Positions 16,224 through 26,525 of a stretch of 64,000 nucleotides of DNA are shown in pieces. Below the pieces are notes generated by a model, which was not told the origin of the DNA, made no database searches, and was given only the letters and a program-made list of their open reading frames with translations. The stretch comes from SHVO01 sp050246995 (GTDB lineage: Bacteria; Pseudomonadota; Alphaproteobacteria; Rhodospirillales; Rhodospirillaceae): contig JBFWVA010000001.1 of assembly GCA_050246995.1 (NCBI GenBank), positions 665,841 through 729,840 of the forward strand. The letters run 5' to 3'. Position 1 is the stretch's first letter, and each line of letters opens with the position of its first letter. The translations under genes and the position numbers were made by a program.

Positions 16224-18095
16224 ATGAGCAGCACAACCTCCGCGCCGGAAACGCGCGCGTTCCAGGCCGAAGTGGCCAAACTTCTCGATATCGTCGTCCA
16301 CTCGCTTTATTCGAATCGCGAGATATTCCTGCGCGAGCTGATCTCAAACGCGTCGGACGCGTGCGACAAGCTGCGCTACGCGGCCCTGACCGAGCCAAAA
16401 TTACTGGAAGACGGCGGCGCCGATTTCGCGATCCACATCTCTTTCGACAAAAGCGCGAAGACGCTGACCGTCGCCGACAACGGCATCGGCATGTCGCGCG
16501 ACGAACTGATCGCCAACCTCGGCACGATTGCGAAGTCCGGCACCTCCGAGTTCGTCAAGACACTCGCGAAGGACAAGGATGCCAAGTCGAAGGACGTCAA
16601 TCTCATCGGTCAATTCGGCGTGGGATTCTACTCGGCCTTCATGGTCGCCGACAAAGTCGAGGTGATCTCCCGCAAAGCCGGTGAGACCCACGGCTGGATG
16701 TGGACCAGCGATGGCAAGGGTGAGTTCAGTGTCGGCGAGCGCGCCGATGCCGGACGCGGCACCCGCATCGTGCTGCATATGAAGCCGGATGCCGAGGATT
16801 TCCTGGACGCGCACCGCCTACGTCATGTGGTGAAGACATACTCCGACCACATCGCGCTCCCTGTGATCCTGGACGCTCAGGCCGGAGAAGCGGACGCGAA
16901 GGACGAAACCCTCAACAGCGCGTCAGCCCTGTGGATGCGTTCCAAGAGCGAGATCACGCCGGAGCAGTACACCGAGTTCTATCACAGCATCGGCCACGGT
17001 TTTGACGAGCCGTGGCACACGTTGCACTACCGCGCCGAAGGCGCGATCGAATACACCGCGCTTCTGTTCATTCCTTCGCAGAAGCCCTTCGACCTCTTCC
17101 ATCCCGAACGCAAGGGTCAAGTCCGGCTTTATGTGAACCGCGTCTTCATCTCGGACTCGCTGGAGGGAATGCTGCCGCGTTATCTGCGCTTCGTGCGCGG
17201 CGTGGTGGATTCCTCCGATCTGCCGCTGAACATCAGCCGCGAGATGCTTCAGGACAACCCGATGCTGCGCAAGATCCAGGGCGGCCTCGTGAAACGTCTT
17301 CTGAAGGACCTGAAGGAGCGCGCTGCGGACGCGCAAGCCTACGGCACGTTCTGGAAGACCTTCGGGCCGGTGTTCAAGGAAGGTCTCTATGAGGACTTCG
17401 AACGCCGCGAGGAGCTGCTCGATCTCGCCCGCTTCACCACCACCGCCGGCGAAATGGTGAGCTTGAAGGACTATGTGGCCCGGATGAAGGAAGGCCAGGA
17501 GGCCATCTACTACATCACGGGCGAGAAGCTCGACGCGCTCAAGGCTAGCCCTCAGCTCGAAGGCTTCGCGGCCAAGGGCATCGAAGTGCTTCTGCTGACG
17601 GATCCCATCGATGAGTTCTGGGTGCCTTCCGTCAACGCCTACGACAAGAAGTCCTTCAAGTCGGTCGCGGAAGCCGGCACCGATCTCTCCAAGGTGCAGG
17701 GCACGGAAGAGAAATCCGACGAGCCCGCCGCGGATGTGAGCGGCGCGATTGCAAAGTTGAAGACCGCGCTGGGCGATGCCGTCGCCGACGTTCGCGCCTC
17801 GGTTCGCCTGACCGAAAGTCCGGTGTGCCTCGTGGCCGATACGGGCGGCATGAGCTTGCATCTGGCGCGCATGCTGAAACAGCACGGCGAAGGGGCCGAC
17901 CTCGGCATCCGCAAGGTGCTGGAGGTCAACCCCAAACATGCCCTCATCAAACGCATCGAGTCCCTGGAGGGCGAATCGCTGAACGACGCCGCGCTGCTGC
18001 TGCTCGACCAGGCGCGCATCGTGGAAGGCGAGGCGGTGCCCGATCCGGCCGCTTTCGCCCGGCGCCTGGCGCGTATCATGGAGAAGGGCCTGTAG
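16224..18095 (+). CDS. htpG: Chaperone HtpG (Hsp90)
   Basis: A 623-residue cytoplasmic Hsp90 homologue, an ATP-driven chaperone. The GHKL ATPase domain is intact: REIFLRELISNASDACDKLRY (about 31-51), TVADNGIGMSRDELI, and GQFGVGFYSAFMVADKV. The middle domain has LPLNISREMLQDN and the C-terminal dimerisation domain is complete. Start 16224 (MSSTTSAPETRAFQAEV) fits the family; an upstream in-frame ATG at 16116 would add an unrelated peptide and overlap the promoter candidate. It is convergent with thrS. Confidence 0.96.
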   Translation: MSSTTSAPETRAFQAEVAKLLDIVVHSLYSNREIFLRELISNASDACDKLRYAALTEPKLLEDGGADFAIHISFDKSAKTLTVADNGIGMSRDELIANLGTIAKSGTSEFVKTLAKDKDAKSKDVNLIGQFGVGFYSAFMVADKVEVISRKAGETHGWMWTSDGKGEFSVGERADAGRGTRIVLHMKPDAEDFLDAHRLRHVVKTYSDHIALPVILDAQAGEADAKDETLNSASALWMRSKSEITPEQYTEFYHSIGHGFDEPWHTLHYRAEGAIEYTALLFIPSQKPFDLFHPERKGQVRLYVNRVFISDSLEGMLPRYLRFVRGVVDSSDLPLNISREMLQDNPMLRKIQGGLVKRLLKDLKERAADAQAYGTFWKTFGPVFKEGLYEDFERREELLDLARFTTTAGEMVSLKDYVARMKEGQEAIYYITGEKLDALKASPQLEGFAAKGIEVLLLTDPIDEFWVPSVNAYDKKSFKSVAEAGTDLSKVQGTEEKSDEPAADVSGAIAKLKTALGDAVADVRASVRLTESPVCLVADTGGMSLHLARMLKQHGEGADLGIRKVLEVNPKHALIKRIESLEGESLNDAALLLLDQARIVEGEAVPDPAAFARRLARIMEKGL

Positions 18096-18132
18096 CTCGT
18101 CTGCCCGCTCATCTGCCCACTCATCCGGCTGA

Positions 18133-19332
18133 TCATTTGAACGCCTCCGCCCGGAGGCGTTCGACGGCCTCGTTCAGGGCGATGGTATCCTGCCCGCCGT
18201 CGGGACGGCGTAACGCGACCGTCCCGTTCATGGATTCCGTCGCGCCGACCGCGATAAACGCCGGGATGCATGATTCACGCGCTTCGGCGAGCTTGCGCCC
18301 AATGCGCTCCTCGCGCGTATCGACCATGGCCCGCAGACCCGCTGAGACCAGAGCCTCGTAGACCTTGCGCGCATATTCGGCGCTCGCGCTCGTCACCGAA
18401 GCCACCGCGATCTGATCAGGCGCCAGCCACAATGGCAGCCGCCCTTCGTAGTGCTCCAATAGAATGGCGATGAAACGCTCGATGCTGCCGAGCACCGCGT
18501 GATGGATCATCACCGGCCGCGGTCGGTTATTGTGCGAATCGACATAACGCGCATCGAGCTTTTCCGGCAGCACGAAATCGAGCTGGATCGTGCCGCACTG
18601 CCACTCGCGACCGCGCGCGTCCTTCAGCACGAATTCAAGCTTGGGCCCGTAGAAAGCGCCCTCGCCCGGTTGGACGCGATACTTGAGTCCCGCCGCATCG
18701 GCGGCGGCCATCAACGACGCCTCGGCGCGGTCCCAGAGCTCGTCAGCGCCTTCACGCGCAACGGGGCGCGTTGAGAAACCGACAATGACATCCTCAAAAC
18801 CGAAGTCGGCATAGACCTCGCGCAGGAGTCCGCAGAAGCGCGCGACCTCCGGCACCACATGCTCCTCGAGACAAAAGATATGCGCGTCGTCTTGGACAAA
18901 TGCGCGCGTGCGCATCAGGCCCGCGAGCGCGCCCGAAGGTTCGTTACGATGACAGAGCCCGAATTCCGCGTAGCGCAGTGGCAGCTCACGGAACGAACGC
19001 AAGTCCGCATTGAAGATCTGCACATGGCCTGGGCAGCTCATGGGCTTCAGCGCGTAGTCGCGGTGACCGTCCTCGCCATCCTGATGAAAGGCGAACATGT
19101 TGCCGCCGAACTTCTGCCAGTGGCCGCTTTTCTCCCATAGCGAACGCGAAAGGACTTGCGGCGTTCTGATCTCGGCGAATCCGATTTTCCGCATACGCGC
19201 CCGGATATAGTTCTCGATGAGGTGATAGAGCGCGAAGCCGCGGGGGTGCCAAAACACCATTCCCGGACCTTCCTCCTGCTGGTGGAAGAGCCCGAGTTTG
19301 CGCCCGAGGGCGCGATGATCGCTTGAATCCAT
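18133..19332 (-). CDS. thrS: Threonyl-tRNA synthetase, short form without TGS and editing domains
   Basis: A 399-residue class II aminoacyl-tRNA synthetase that charges tRNA-Thr. The catalytic core has motif 1 around MVFWHPRGFALYHLIENYI, motif 2 as GLCHRNEPSGAL, and motif 3 near GSIERFIAILLEHYEGRLP. The three zinc ligands are kept in MSCPGH, DDAHIF and IHHAVLG. The anticodon-binding domain follows (about 300-399). Residue 1 corresponds to the catalytic core, so the N-terminal TGS and the Ser-tRNA-Thr editing domain of the usual ThrRS of about 640 residues are absent. The start 19332 has AAGGAAA upstream. Expression appears to be controlled by a leader-peptide attenuator (separate entries). 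A full-length paralogue elsewhere, or editing in trans, is likely but cannot be seen here. Confidence 0.93.
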   Translation of the reverse strand: MDSSDHRALGRKLGLFHQQEEGPGMVFWHPRGFALYHLIENYIRARMRKIGFAEIRTPQVLSRSLWEKSGHWQKFGGNMFAFHQDGEDGHRDYALKPMSCPGHVQIFNADLRSFRELPLRYAEFGLCHRNEPSGALAGLMRTRAFVQDDAHIFCLEEHVVPEVARFCGLLREVYADFGFEDVIVGFSTRPVAREGADELWDRAEASLMAAADAAGLKYRVQPGEGAFYGPKLEFVLKDARGREWQCGTIQLDFVLPEKLDARYVDSHNNRPRPVMIHHAVLGSIERFIAILLEHYEGRLPLWLAPDQIAVASVTSASAEYARKVYEALVSAGLRAMVDTREERIGRKLAEARESCIPAFIAVGATESMNGTVALRRPDGGQDTIALNEAVERLRAEAFK

Positions 19333-19374
19333 GTCCGTTTTTCCTTGTGCAAACCAGGACGGACGGGGTGCGCC

Positions 19375-19417
19375 AAAAAGCCAAAGGCCCCGTCCGTTGC
19401 CGGCGGGGCCTTTTGGG
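19375..19417 (-). terminator. Attenuator terminator in the thrS leader
   Basis: On the minus strand CCAAAAGGCCCCG (19404-19416) pairs with CGGGGCCTTTGG (19381-19392), giving 12 bp with one bulged A. CTTTTTG (U-run at 19375-19379) follows immediately. It lies between the leader-peptide stop and the thrS SD, so it would stop transcription before thrS. The 3' arm can alternatively pair over 10 bp with 19359-19368. Confidence 0.8.
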
Positions 19418-19465
19418 TTGTGACGCTGTGTATGAACGTTAGCGCGCGCACCATCCAAACGGCCC
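19406..19465 (-). promoter_or_regulatory. thrS antiterminator pairing
   Basis: Leader-peptide codons 19-22 (GGGCCGTTTGG, 19455-19465) can pair with CCAAAAGGCCC (19406-19416), the 5' arm of the terminator, over 10 of 11 positions. This structure excludes the terminator. A ribosome stalled in the Thr codons (19475-19495) leaves 19455-19465 free, while one finishing at the stop codon (19439-19441) masks it. This is the logic of classical amino-acid attenuation. Confidence 0.75.
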
Positions 19466-19519
19466 AGCCAAGTGGGTCGTGGTGGTGGTCGTCGTCGAGA
19501 AAAGGCGCGCGTCGCTCAT
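19439..19519 (-). CDS. Threonine-rich leader peptide of thrS
   Basis: A 26-codon open frame beginning MSDARLFS and continuing with seven consecutive threonine codons (codons 9-15; ACG and ACC only), then HLAGPFGWCAR and TAA. It is the regulatory leader peptide of the downstream thrS attenuator: the Thr run is where ribosomes would stall when charged tRNA-Thr is scarce. No SD precedes the ATG. Instead, a promoter is placed so that transcription should start at the A of the ATG, as in other leaderless alphaproteobacterial leader peptides such as trpL. The frame lies wholly between the upstream TPR gene and thrS. Confidence 0.85.
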   Translation of the reverse strand: MSDARLFSTTTTTTTHLAGPFGWCAR

Positions 19520-19525
19520 GAGCCC

Positions 19526-19554
19526 ATCTAGCGCTTGAGGCGCGCGATTGTCAA
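19526..19554 (-). promoter_or_regulatory. Promoter of the thrS leader
   Basis: The minus strand carries TTGACA (19549-19554), a 17-nt spacer and CTAGAT (19526-19531). Six bases separate the -10 from the leader ATG, so the predicted start site coincides with 19519. The -35 begins directly after the TAA of the upstream gene. Confidence 0.75.
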
Positions 19555-20910
19555 TTAGAGCGCGGTTTCGGCGCGCGCGACCGCATCGTTCCAAACGCCG
19601 TCGCGCTCTTGCACGAAGGTTTTCACCGACGGGTACCACGGGTTCGAAGCGCGTTCCGGGAACCAATACCAGTGGCGCCCAAGCACCTTGGGAAGAATAA
19701 GCAGAGTCGGTTTGCCCATCGCCCCAGCGACATGCGCCGTGGCGGTGCTGGCGCTGATCACCACATCAAGCGCGGCGATCTGCGCGGCAAGGGGATTAAA
19801 GTCGCCGGAGGGATCGATGGCGGAATCTGTCCAGAGCGGCGCGCCGATCTCGCCGCGCGCCGGGCCGTGCTGAAGATTGACCCAAAAGATATCCTCGCGC
19901 GCCAGCAGCGGCGCGAGCGCGGCGGGCGGAATGCTTTTTTGCGGACCGAAGGGAACGGCCGCGCTGTGCCACGCGAGGCCGGCGATTCGCTTGCCGTTCG
20001 CCGCCGCTGCATAGCGCGCGCGAATTGCGGCCACGGACGCGGCATCGGGAATCAAATAGCCGGCGTGCCGGGGAAAGTTTTCAAACGCCGCGCGCAACCA
20101 GAGGCCGGGGTCGCCCAACGCCGCATGGAAATCGATGTCGGCGCCGCGCACACGCGGATGCCAGCTCGCGTTCCAGGGCACGATCTCGACCTCGGGGAAG
20201 GACCTTTGGAACAAGGCGACGAGACGCGCTTCGCATTCAACGACCACATGCTTCGCCGCGCGCGCGATCTCCGGAATCATGGATGCGAACATGATCTGTT
20301 CGCCGAGTCCTTGCTCGAACGAGAGCAACACCGTTTTCCCCGTGATGTCCTCGCCGCGCCACGCCTGGCCCGGAAGCGCGCGGCCCTCGCCCCAGAAAAT
20401 CGCATGCCGCCGGTGGTACGATGTCCAGGCGTCTTTCCACCGCCCCAGCATGAACAAGGCGTTTGCGCGCGCCATGTTGGCGGTGATGTCCGCGGGTGCC
20501 AAGGTGACGAGACGATCAAGGGCCTTGGCCGCGTTCTCAAGGCGGCCCGTGCGTTCGTACGCGCCGGCCAGATTGAGAAGAGCGTCTTTTCTGTCGGGCT
20601 CGAGTTTCAAGGCTTGTTGAAAGCAAGCGAGCGCCGCCTCTTCCTCATGGCGGCTGACATGGACGACGCCGAGATTGAGATGCGCGATCGCCATCTTCGG
20701 CGCCAGCTTGATGGCCTGACGGTAGAGCTTCTCCGCCACCTCGAGCCGCCCGGAATTTTGATGCATGAGGCCGAGATTGATGTAGGCCTCGGGCCGGCGC
20801 GGCGCGAGCTTGATCACCTGCTCATAAAGCGTCGCCGCGCGCGCAAAATCTTTCGCGTTCTGCGCGGCGATCGCCTGAGACAGCAGTGAGTCGGCGTTGA
20901 GAAGCGACAC
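19555..20910 (-). CDS. TPR protein with glycosyltransferase-like C-terminal domain
   Basis: A 451-residue protein. At least four TPR units occupy about residues 10-150 (consensus-like YINLGLMHQNSGRLEVAEKLYRQAIKLAPK). The C-terminal part (about 190-450) resembles the TPR-linked GT41/GT9-like domains, with SFEQGLGEQIMFASMIPEI, LAWHSAAVPFGPQKSI, and VVISASTATAHVAGAMGKPT as the nucleotide-sugar site. The substrate is unknown; protein or flagellin glycosylation is a common role of relatives. The start is taken as GTG 20910, after the acnA stop; a longer in-frame reading would overlap acnA. A short hairpin (GGCGCGG/CCGCGCC) sits just before the start. Confidence 0.75.
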   Translation of the reverse strand: MSLLNADSLLSQAIAAQNAKDFARAATLYEQVIKLAPRRPEAYINLGLMHQNSGRLEVAEKLYRQAIKLAPKMAIAHLNLGVVHVSRHEEEAALACFQQALKLEPDRKDALLNLAGAYERTGRLENAAKALDRLVTLAPADITANMARANALFMLGRWKDAWTSYHRRHAIFWGEGRALPGQAWRGEDITGKTVLLSFEQGLGEQIMFASMIPEIARAAKHVVVECEARLVALFQRSFPEVEIVPWNASWHPRVRGADIDFHAALGDPGLWLRAAFENFPRHAGYLIPDAASVAAIRARYAAAANGKRIAGLAWHSAAVPFGPQKSIPPAALAPLLAREDIFWVNLQHGPARGEIGAPLWTDSAIDPSGDFNPLAAQIAALDVVISASTATAHVAGAMGKPTLLILPKVLGRHWYWFPERASNPWYPSVKTFVQERDGVWNDAVARAETAL

Positions 20911-20936
20911 GGCGCGGAAACCCGCGCCGTCCGCGC

Positions 20937-23627
<2,691 letters not shown>

Positions 23628-23937
23628 TGGGGGCTCCTTGACCGCATACAAAAAGGACGGTGTGAGCCGAAAGGAATGGGCCTGCGCCTGGCTGTAACGG
23701 TTTCGCCGATACGCGCGCTACGTGCTGTCCCCACCCCGGCTTATCGTCCCGGTTTCTCCAAGTCGGCATCATCCACATATCGGCCACAAAGTCCAGGGGT
23801 TGCGCAGTGCAAAAATCATTGCCAACGCTTTGGGACTATTAGGATTTTTTTGAATCCGCCACGGGGTCGCGCGAACTTACCCACACCTTCGGTAGTACCC
23901 CAAAAGGGCCATATTCCAACCGTTAGATAAGGGCCAT
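23628..23937. other. acnA upstream region
   Basis: About 310 bp with no supportable gene. It must contain the acnA promoter (minus strand), but no clear -35/-10 pair stands out. A small hairpin GGATT/AATCC occurs near 23840-23856. Confidence 0.4.
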
Positions 23938-24071
23938 GGGAAAAGACGCCCCGTGCTCCTTCGGGCGGCCTTTTTACCAGTGAAATGACTCCCCTGTCGT
24001 TTCACCAAAAGACCCACCTGGCGGCCGGCGCATCCCCCCTCTCCCCCAACCCACGCCGGCCGCCGTTTTTT
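23938..24071 (+). ncRNA. Predicted trans-acting small RNA with CU-rich loops
   Basis: Three hairpins lie in a row in the intergenic region between divergent acnA and ccmA. Hairpin 1 pairs AAAAG...CGCCC (23941-23951) with GGGCG...CTTTT (23963-23974) and exposes CTCCTT in its loop. Hairpin 2 pairs 23980-23989 with 23996-24005 (10 bp, one G-U) and exposes TCCCCT. Hairpin 3 is an 11-bp perfect terminator (24020-24030/24054-24064) with a C/U-only core in its 23-nt loop, followed by six Ts. Exposed CUCC-type anti-Shine-Dalgarno loops on serial hairpins are the hallmark of the alphaproteobacterial alpha-r14/cuckoo sRNAs. No promoter was identified, and the transcript start is a guess. Confidence 0.6.
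24020..24071 (+). terminator. Strong intrinsic terminator upstream of ccmA
   Basis: GGCGGCCGGCG (24020-24030) pairs perfectly with CGCCGGCCGCC (24054-24064), followed by GTTTTTT. No protein gene on the plus strand runs into it, which implies a non-coding transcript ends here. Confidence 0.85.
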
Positions 24072-24110
24072 CCGTCCGCATAAGCCCTGGCGCCACCGGA
24101 TTGCTCTGGT

Positions 24111-24794
24111 ATGGTCCGGCCCGTGGGCACCAGCGACACCTTTGAAACAGCTACCTTTTCGGGCGAAAACCTCACTTGCCGGCGCGGCGGGCGAATGGTG
24201 TTCACCGGGCTTGGCTTTTCCGTATCGTCCGGCGGGGCCATCGTGCTGCGCGGTCCGAACGGCAGCGGCAAGACAACCCTTCTGCGCTTGATGGCGGGCC
24301 TCGCCCGGCCGATGACCGGTCAGTTGAAATGGTCGGAAGCGGCCCTCGAGGATCCCGAAGCGCACGGTCAACACCTGCGCTTCATCGGCCACCTCGACGC
24401 GATCAAACCCGCTTTCACGGTGCGCGAGAATCTCGCTTTCTGGGCCGACTTCTGGGGCACGCGTGATGCCGCGCTCGTGGTCGAGGCCATGGAAGCCTTC
24501 GGACTGCGCGCGCTCGCGGATTTTCCGGCGCGCCTCCTGTCGGCCGGACAACGCCACCGCTTGGCGCTCGCCCGCCTGATCGCGAGCCCCGCTCCTTTAT
24601 GGCTCCTCGACGAACCGGCGAACGCCCTCGACGACCGCTCGCTGAACGCGTTGACCGACACCATCGCCGGTCACCGCGCGAAAGGCGGCATGGTCGTTCT
24701 GGCCAGTCACGGCGCCGATCTTGTGACCGGCGCAACCACCCTCGCGCTCGATCAATTCACGCCCACCGAAGTCATGCAGTGGGACGAAACATGA
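24111..24794 (+). CDS. ccmA: Heme export ABC transporter ATPase CcmA
   Basis: A 227-residue ATPase that, with CcmB and CcmC, powers release of holo-CcmE in cytochrome c maturation. Walker A GPNGSGKTT (48-56), signature LLSAGQRHRLALARL, Walker B LWLLDEPANALD and the H-loop ASHGAD are all present. Its stop overlaps ccmB in ATGA. First gene of the ccm operon; no clear SD is visible at ATG 24111, and a GTG 12 bp downstream is an alternative start. Confidence 0.93.
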   Translation: MVRPVGTSDTFETATFSGENLTCRRGGRMVFTGLGFSVSSGGAIVLRGPNGSGKTTLLRLMAGLARPMTGQLKWSEAALEDPEAHGQHLRFIGHLDAIKPAFTVRENLAFWADFWGTRDAALVVEAMEAFGLRALADFPARLLSAGQRHRLALARLIASPAPLWLLDEPANALDDRSLNALTDTIAGHRAKGGMVVLASHGADLVTGATTLALDQFTPTEVMQWDET

Positions 24795-25456
24795 GCGTAT
24801 TCACAGCTCTTTTGTCGCGCGATCTGAAGCTTGCCTTGCGCCAAAGCGCCGATAGCCTGACCGTGATCGCGTTTTTCGCCATCGCCACCGTGCTTTTTCC
24901 CTTCGGCGTGGGTCCTGAAGCCGAGGTCTTGTCGCGCATCGCGGCCGGCGTGGTGTGGGTCGCGGCGCTGCTCGCGGCGCTGCTCTCACTCGATCGTGTG
25001 TTCACGGTCGACTTTGAAGACGGCACGCTCGACCAGCTTCTGCTCAACGGCCAATCCATGACGCTTGTGGTGCTGGCGAAAGTCATCGCTCACTGGCTCA
25101 CAACCGGAGTTCCTTTGATCATCATGTCGCCGATACTGGCGATTACCTTGCAGCTTCCTGCGCAAGGGTACGGCGCGCTGGTGCTCGCGCTGCTCCTTGG
25201 AACACCGACCGTGAGCCTTGTCGGCGTGCTGGGCGCGGCCTTGGTGCTGGGCGCGCGGCGCGGCGGGGTGCTCTTGTCGTTGCTCGTGCTGCCGCTCTAC
25301 ATCCCGGTGCTGATCTTCGGAACCGCCGTGGTGGAAGCGGCGCTCACCGGCATGCCGAGCGGTCCGATGCTTTCCATCCTGGCGGGCTTTGCCCTGATCG
25401 CGATCACGCTTTGCCCCTTTGGGACGGCTGCTGCGCTGCGGCAGGCGGCCGAGTAG
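24791..25456 (+). CDS. ccmB: Heme exporter protein CcmB
   Basis: A 221-residue integral membrane protein with about six hydrophobic segments. The family motif FTVDFEDGTLDQLLL (about residues 70-84) matches the FxxDxxDGTLEQL signature of CcmB. It is the permease of the CcmAB module in System I cytochrome c biogenesis. The start overlaps the ccmA stop by 4 bp. A 140-bp gap follows before ccmC, the only sizeable break in the operon. Confidence 0.93.
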   Translation: MSVFTALLSRDLKLALRQSADSLTVIAFFAIATVLFPFGVGPEAEVLSRIAAGVVWVAALLAALLSLDRVFTVDFEDGTLDQLLLNGQSMTLVVLAKVIAHWLTTGVPLIIMSPILAITLQLPAQGYGALVLALLLGTPTVSLVGVLGAALVLGARRGGVLLSLLVLPLYIPVLIFGTAVVEAALTGMPSGPMLSILAGFALIAITLCPFGTAAALRQAAE

Positions 25457-25596
25457 GTATCAGGGCGGTAACAACGTGTTTCCTATCGGCGATTTCACGC
25501 GAGAGATGTCGAATTTTCAGGGCTTTAGCCCTATATTAATAGCGCTGGCGGCACGCCCTTTCCGCGCGCTAAACCAGCCCAGTTTAAGGACCGTTC
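25457..25596 (+). promoter_or_regulatory. ccmB-ccmC intergenic region with palindrome
   Basis: A 140-bp non-coding gap inside an otherwise tightly packed operon. It contains AGGGCTTTAGCCCT, a 6-bp inverted repeat with a TT loop, directly followed by TATATTAAT, which could be a -10 element. An internal promoter or an operator is possible; neither is shown. Confidence 0.35.
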
Positions 25597-26349
25597 GTGC
25601 ATAAGTTCGCCAACCCGACGCAGTTCATGCGCATCGCCAACGCCATCTATCCGTGGGTGGCGGGCGCATGCGTTCTTCTGTTCGCCGCCGCGATCCCGAT
25701 CGCGCTCGTCGTCTCGCCGCCGGACTATCAGCAAGGAGACACCGTGCGCATCATGTACATCCACGTCTCCTCCGCCTGGCTGATGATGATGATCTACGGA
25801 ATCATCGCCGCGAACAGCGCCATGTTCCTGATCTGGCGCCATCCCATGGCCAATCTCGTCGCGCGCGCCTCCGCCCCCATGGGCGCCGTGTTCTGCGCGC
25901 TCGCGCTGATTACGGGTATGCTGTGGGGTCAGCCCATGTGGGGCACATTCTGGGTATGGGACGCGCGTCTCACATCCACCCTCATCCTCTTCTTCCTCTA
26001 TATCGGATACATCGCGCTCGCTGACGCCTTCGAGGATTCCGAGCGCGGCGACAAAGCCGCCGCCATTCTCGCGCTGGTGGGTTCGGTGAACGTACCGATC
26101 ATCCACTTCTCGGTGGAATGGTGGAACACCCTCCACCAGCCGTCGATCATCAAAGCCAGCAAGGAGGGCGTCGACAGCTCGGTGCACGGCTCCATTCTGC
26201 TGCCGTTGTTCCTGATGATGGGCGCGTTCACGATGTTCTATTTCGCGCTGCTTGTACTGCGCCTGCGCAGCGAGTTGCTGGCGGCGAAAATCCGTAATGC
26301 GCGCCTGTCGCAAATCGCCGGCCAATCGGCCGCGCAACCGGCGGAGTGA
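25597..26349 (+). CDS. ccmC: Heme handling protein CcmC
   Basis: A 250-residue six-helix membrane protein that loads heme onto CcmE. The tryptophan-rich WWD-type segment reads MWGTFWVWDARLTSTLILFFLYIGY (about residues 111-135), and periplasmic histidines lie in IMYIHVSSAW and IIHFSVEWWNTLHQP. The start is GTG 25597 with AAGGA 6 nt upstream. The ccmD gene follows after 5 bp. Confidence 0.95.
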   Translation: MHKFANPTQFMRIANAIYPWVAGACVLLFAAAIPIALVVSPPDYQQGDTVRIMYIHVSSAWLMMMIYGIIAANSAMFLIWRHPMANLVARASAPMGAVFCALALITGMLWGQPMWGTFWVWDARLTSTLILFFLYIGYIALADAFEDSERGDKAAAILALVGSVNVPIIHFSVEWWNTLHQPSIIKASKEGVDSSVHGSILLPLFLMMGAFTMFYFALLVLRLRSELLAAKIRNARLSQIAGQSAAQPAE

Positions 26350-26354
26350 CCCGC

Positions 26355-26525
26355 ATGGCATTTGAAAATTTCGCGGCCTTTATCGACATGGGCGGATATG
26401 CCGCCTGGGTATGGACCGCCTATGGACTTGCGGCGGTTGCGCTTGTTGGGATGCTCGTGATGTCCCGCCGCACCTTGAAAGCGCGCGAGCGTGAGTTCGA
26501 AGATCTGAAAGCGAGCCGGCGATGA
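26355..26525 (+). CDS. ccmD: Heme exporter protein CcmD
   Basis: A 56-residue single-span membrane peptide. MAFENFAAFIDMGGYAAW, a hydrophobic helix (about 18-37) and a basic C-terminus (RRTLKARERE) match CcmD, which helps CcmABC release holo-CcmE. It overlaps ccmE by 4 bp (ATGA). Position between ccmC and ccmE is diagnostic. Confidence 0.92.
   Translation: MAFENFAAFIDMGGYAAWVWTAYGLAAVALVGMLVMSRRTLKAREREFEDLKASRR

Noticed and set aside
18139..18162. Perfect 10-bp inverted repeat GAACGCCTCC/GGAGGCGTTC
   Set aside because: It lies within the last codons of thrS and is not followed by a U-run in either direction; probably a chance or weak convergent-end hairpin.
19333..19458. N-terminal extension of ThrRS from an upstream start
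   Set aside because: The extra 42 residues are encoded by the terminator hairpin and leader region, have no ThrRS homology, and the SD lies before 19332.
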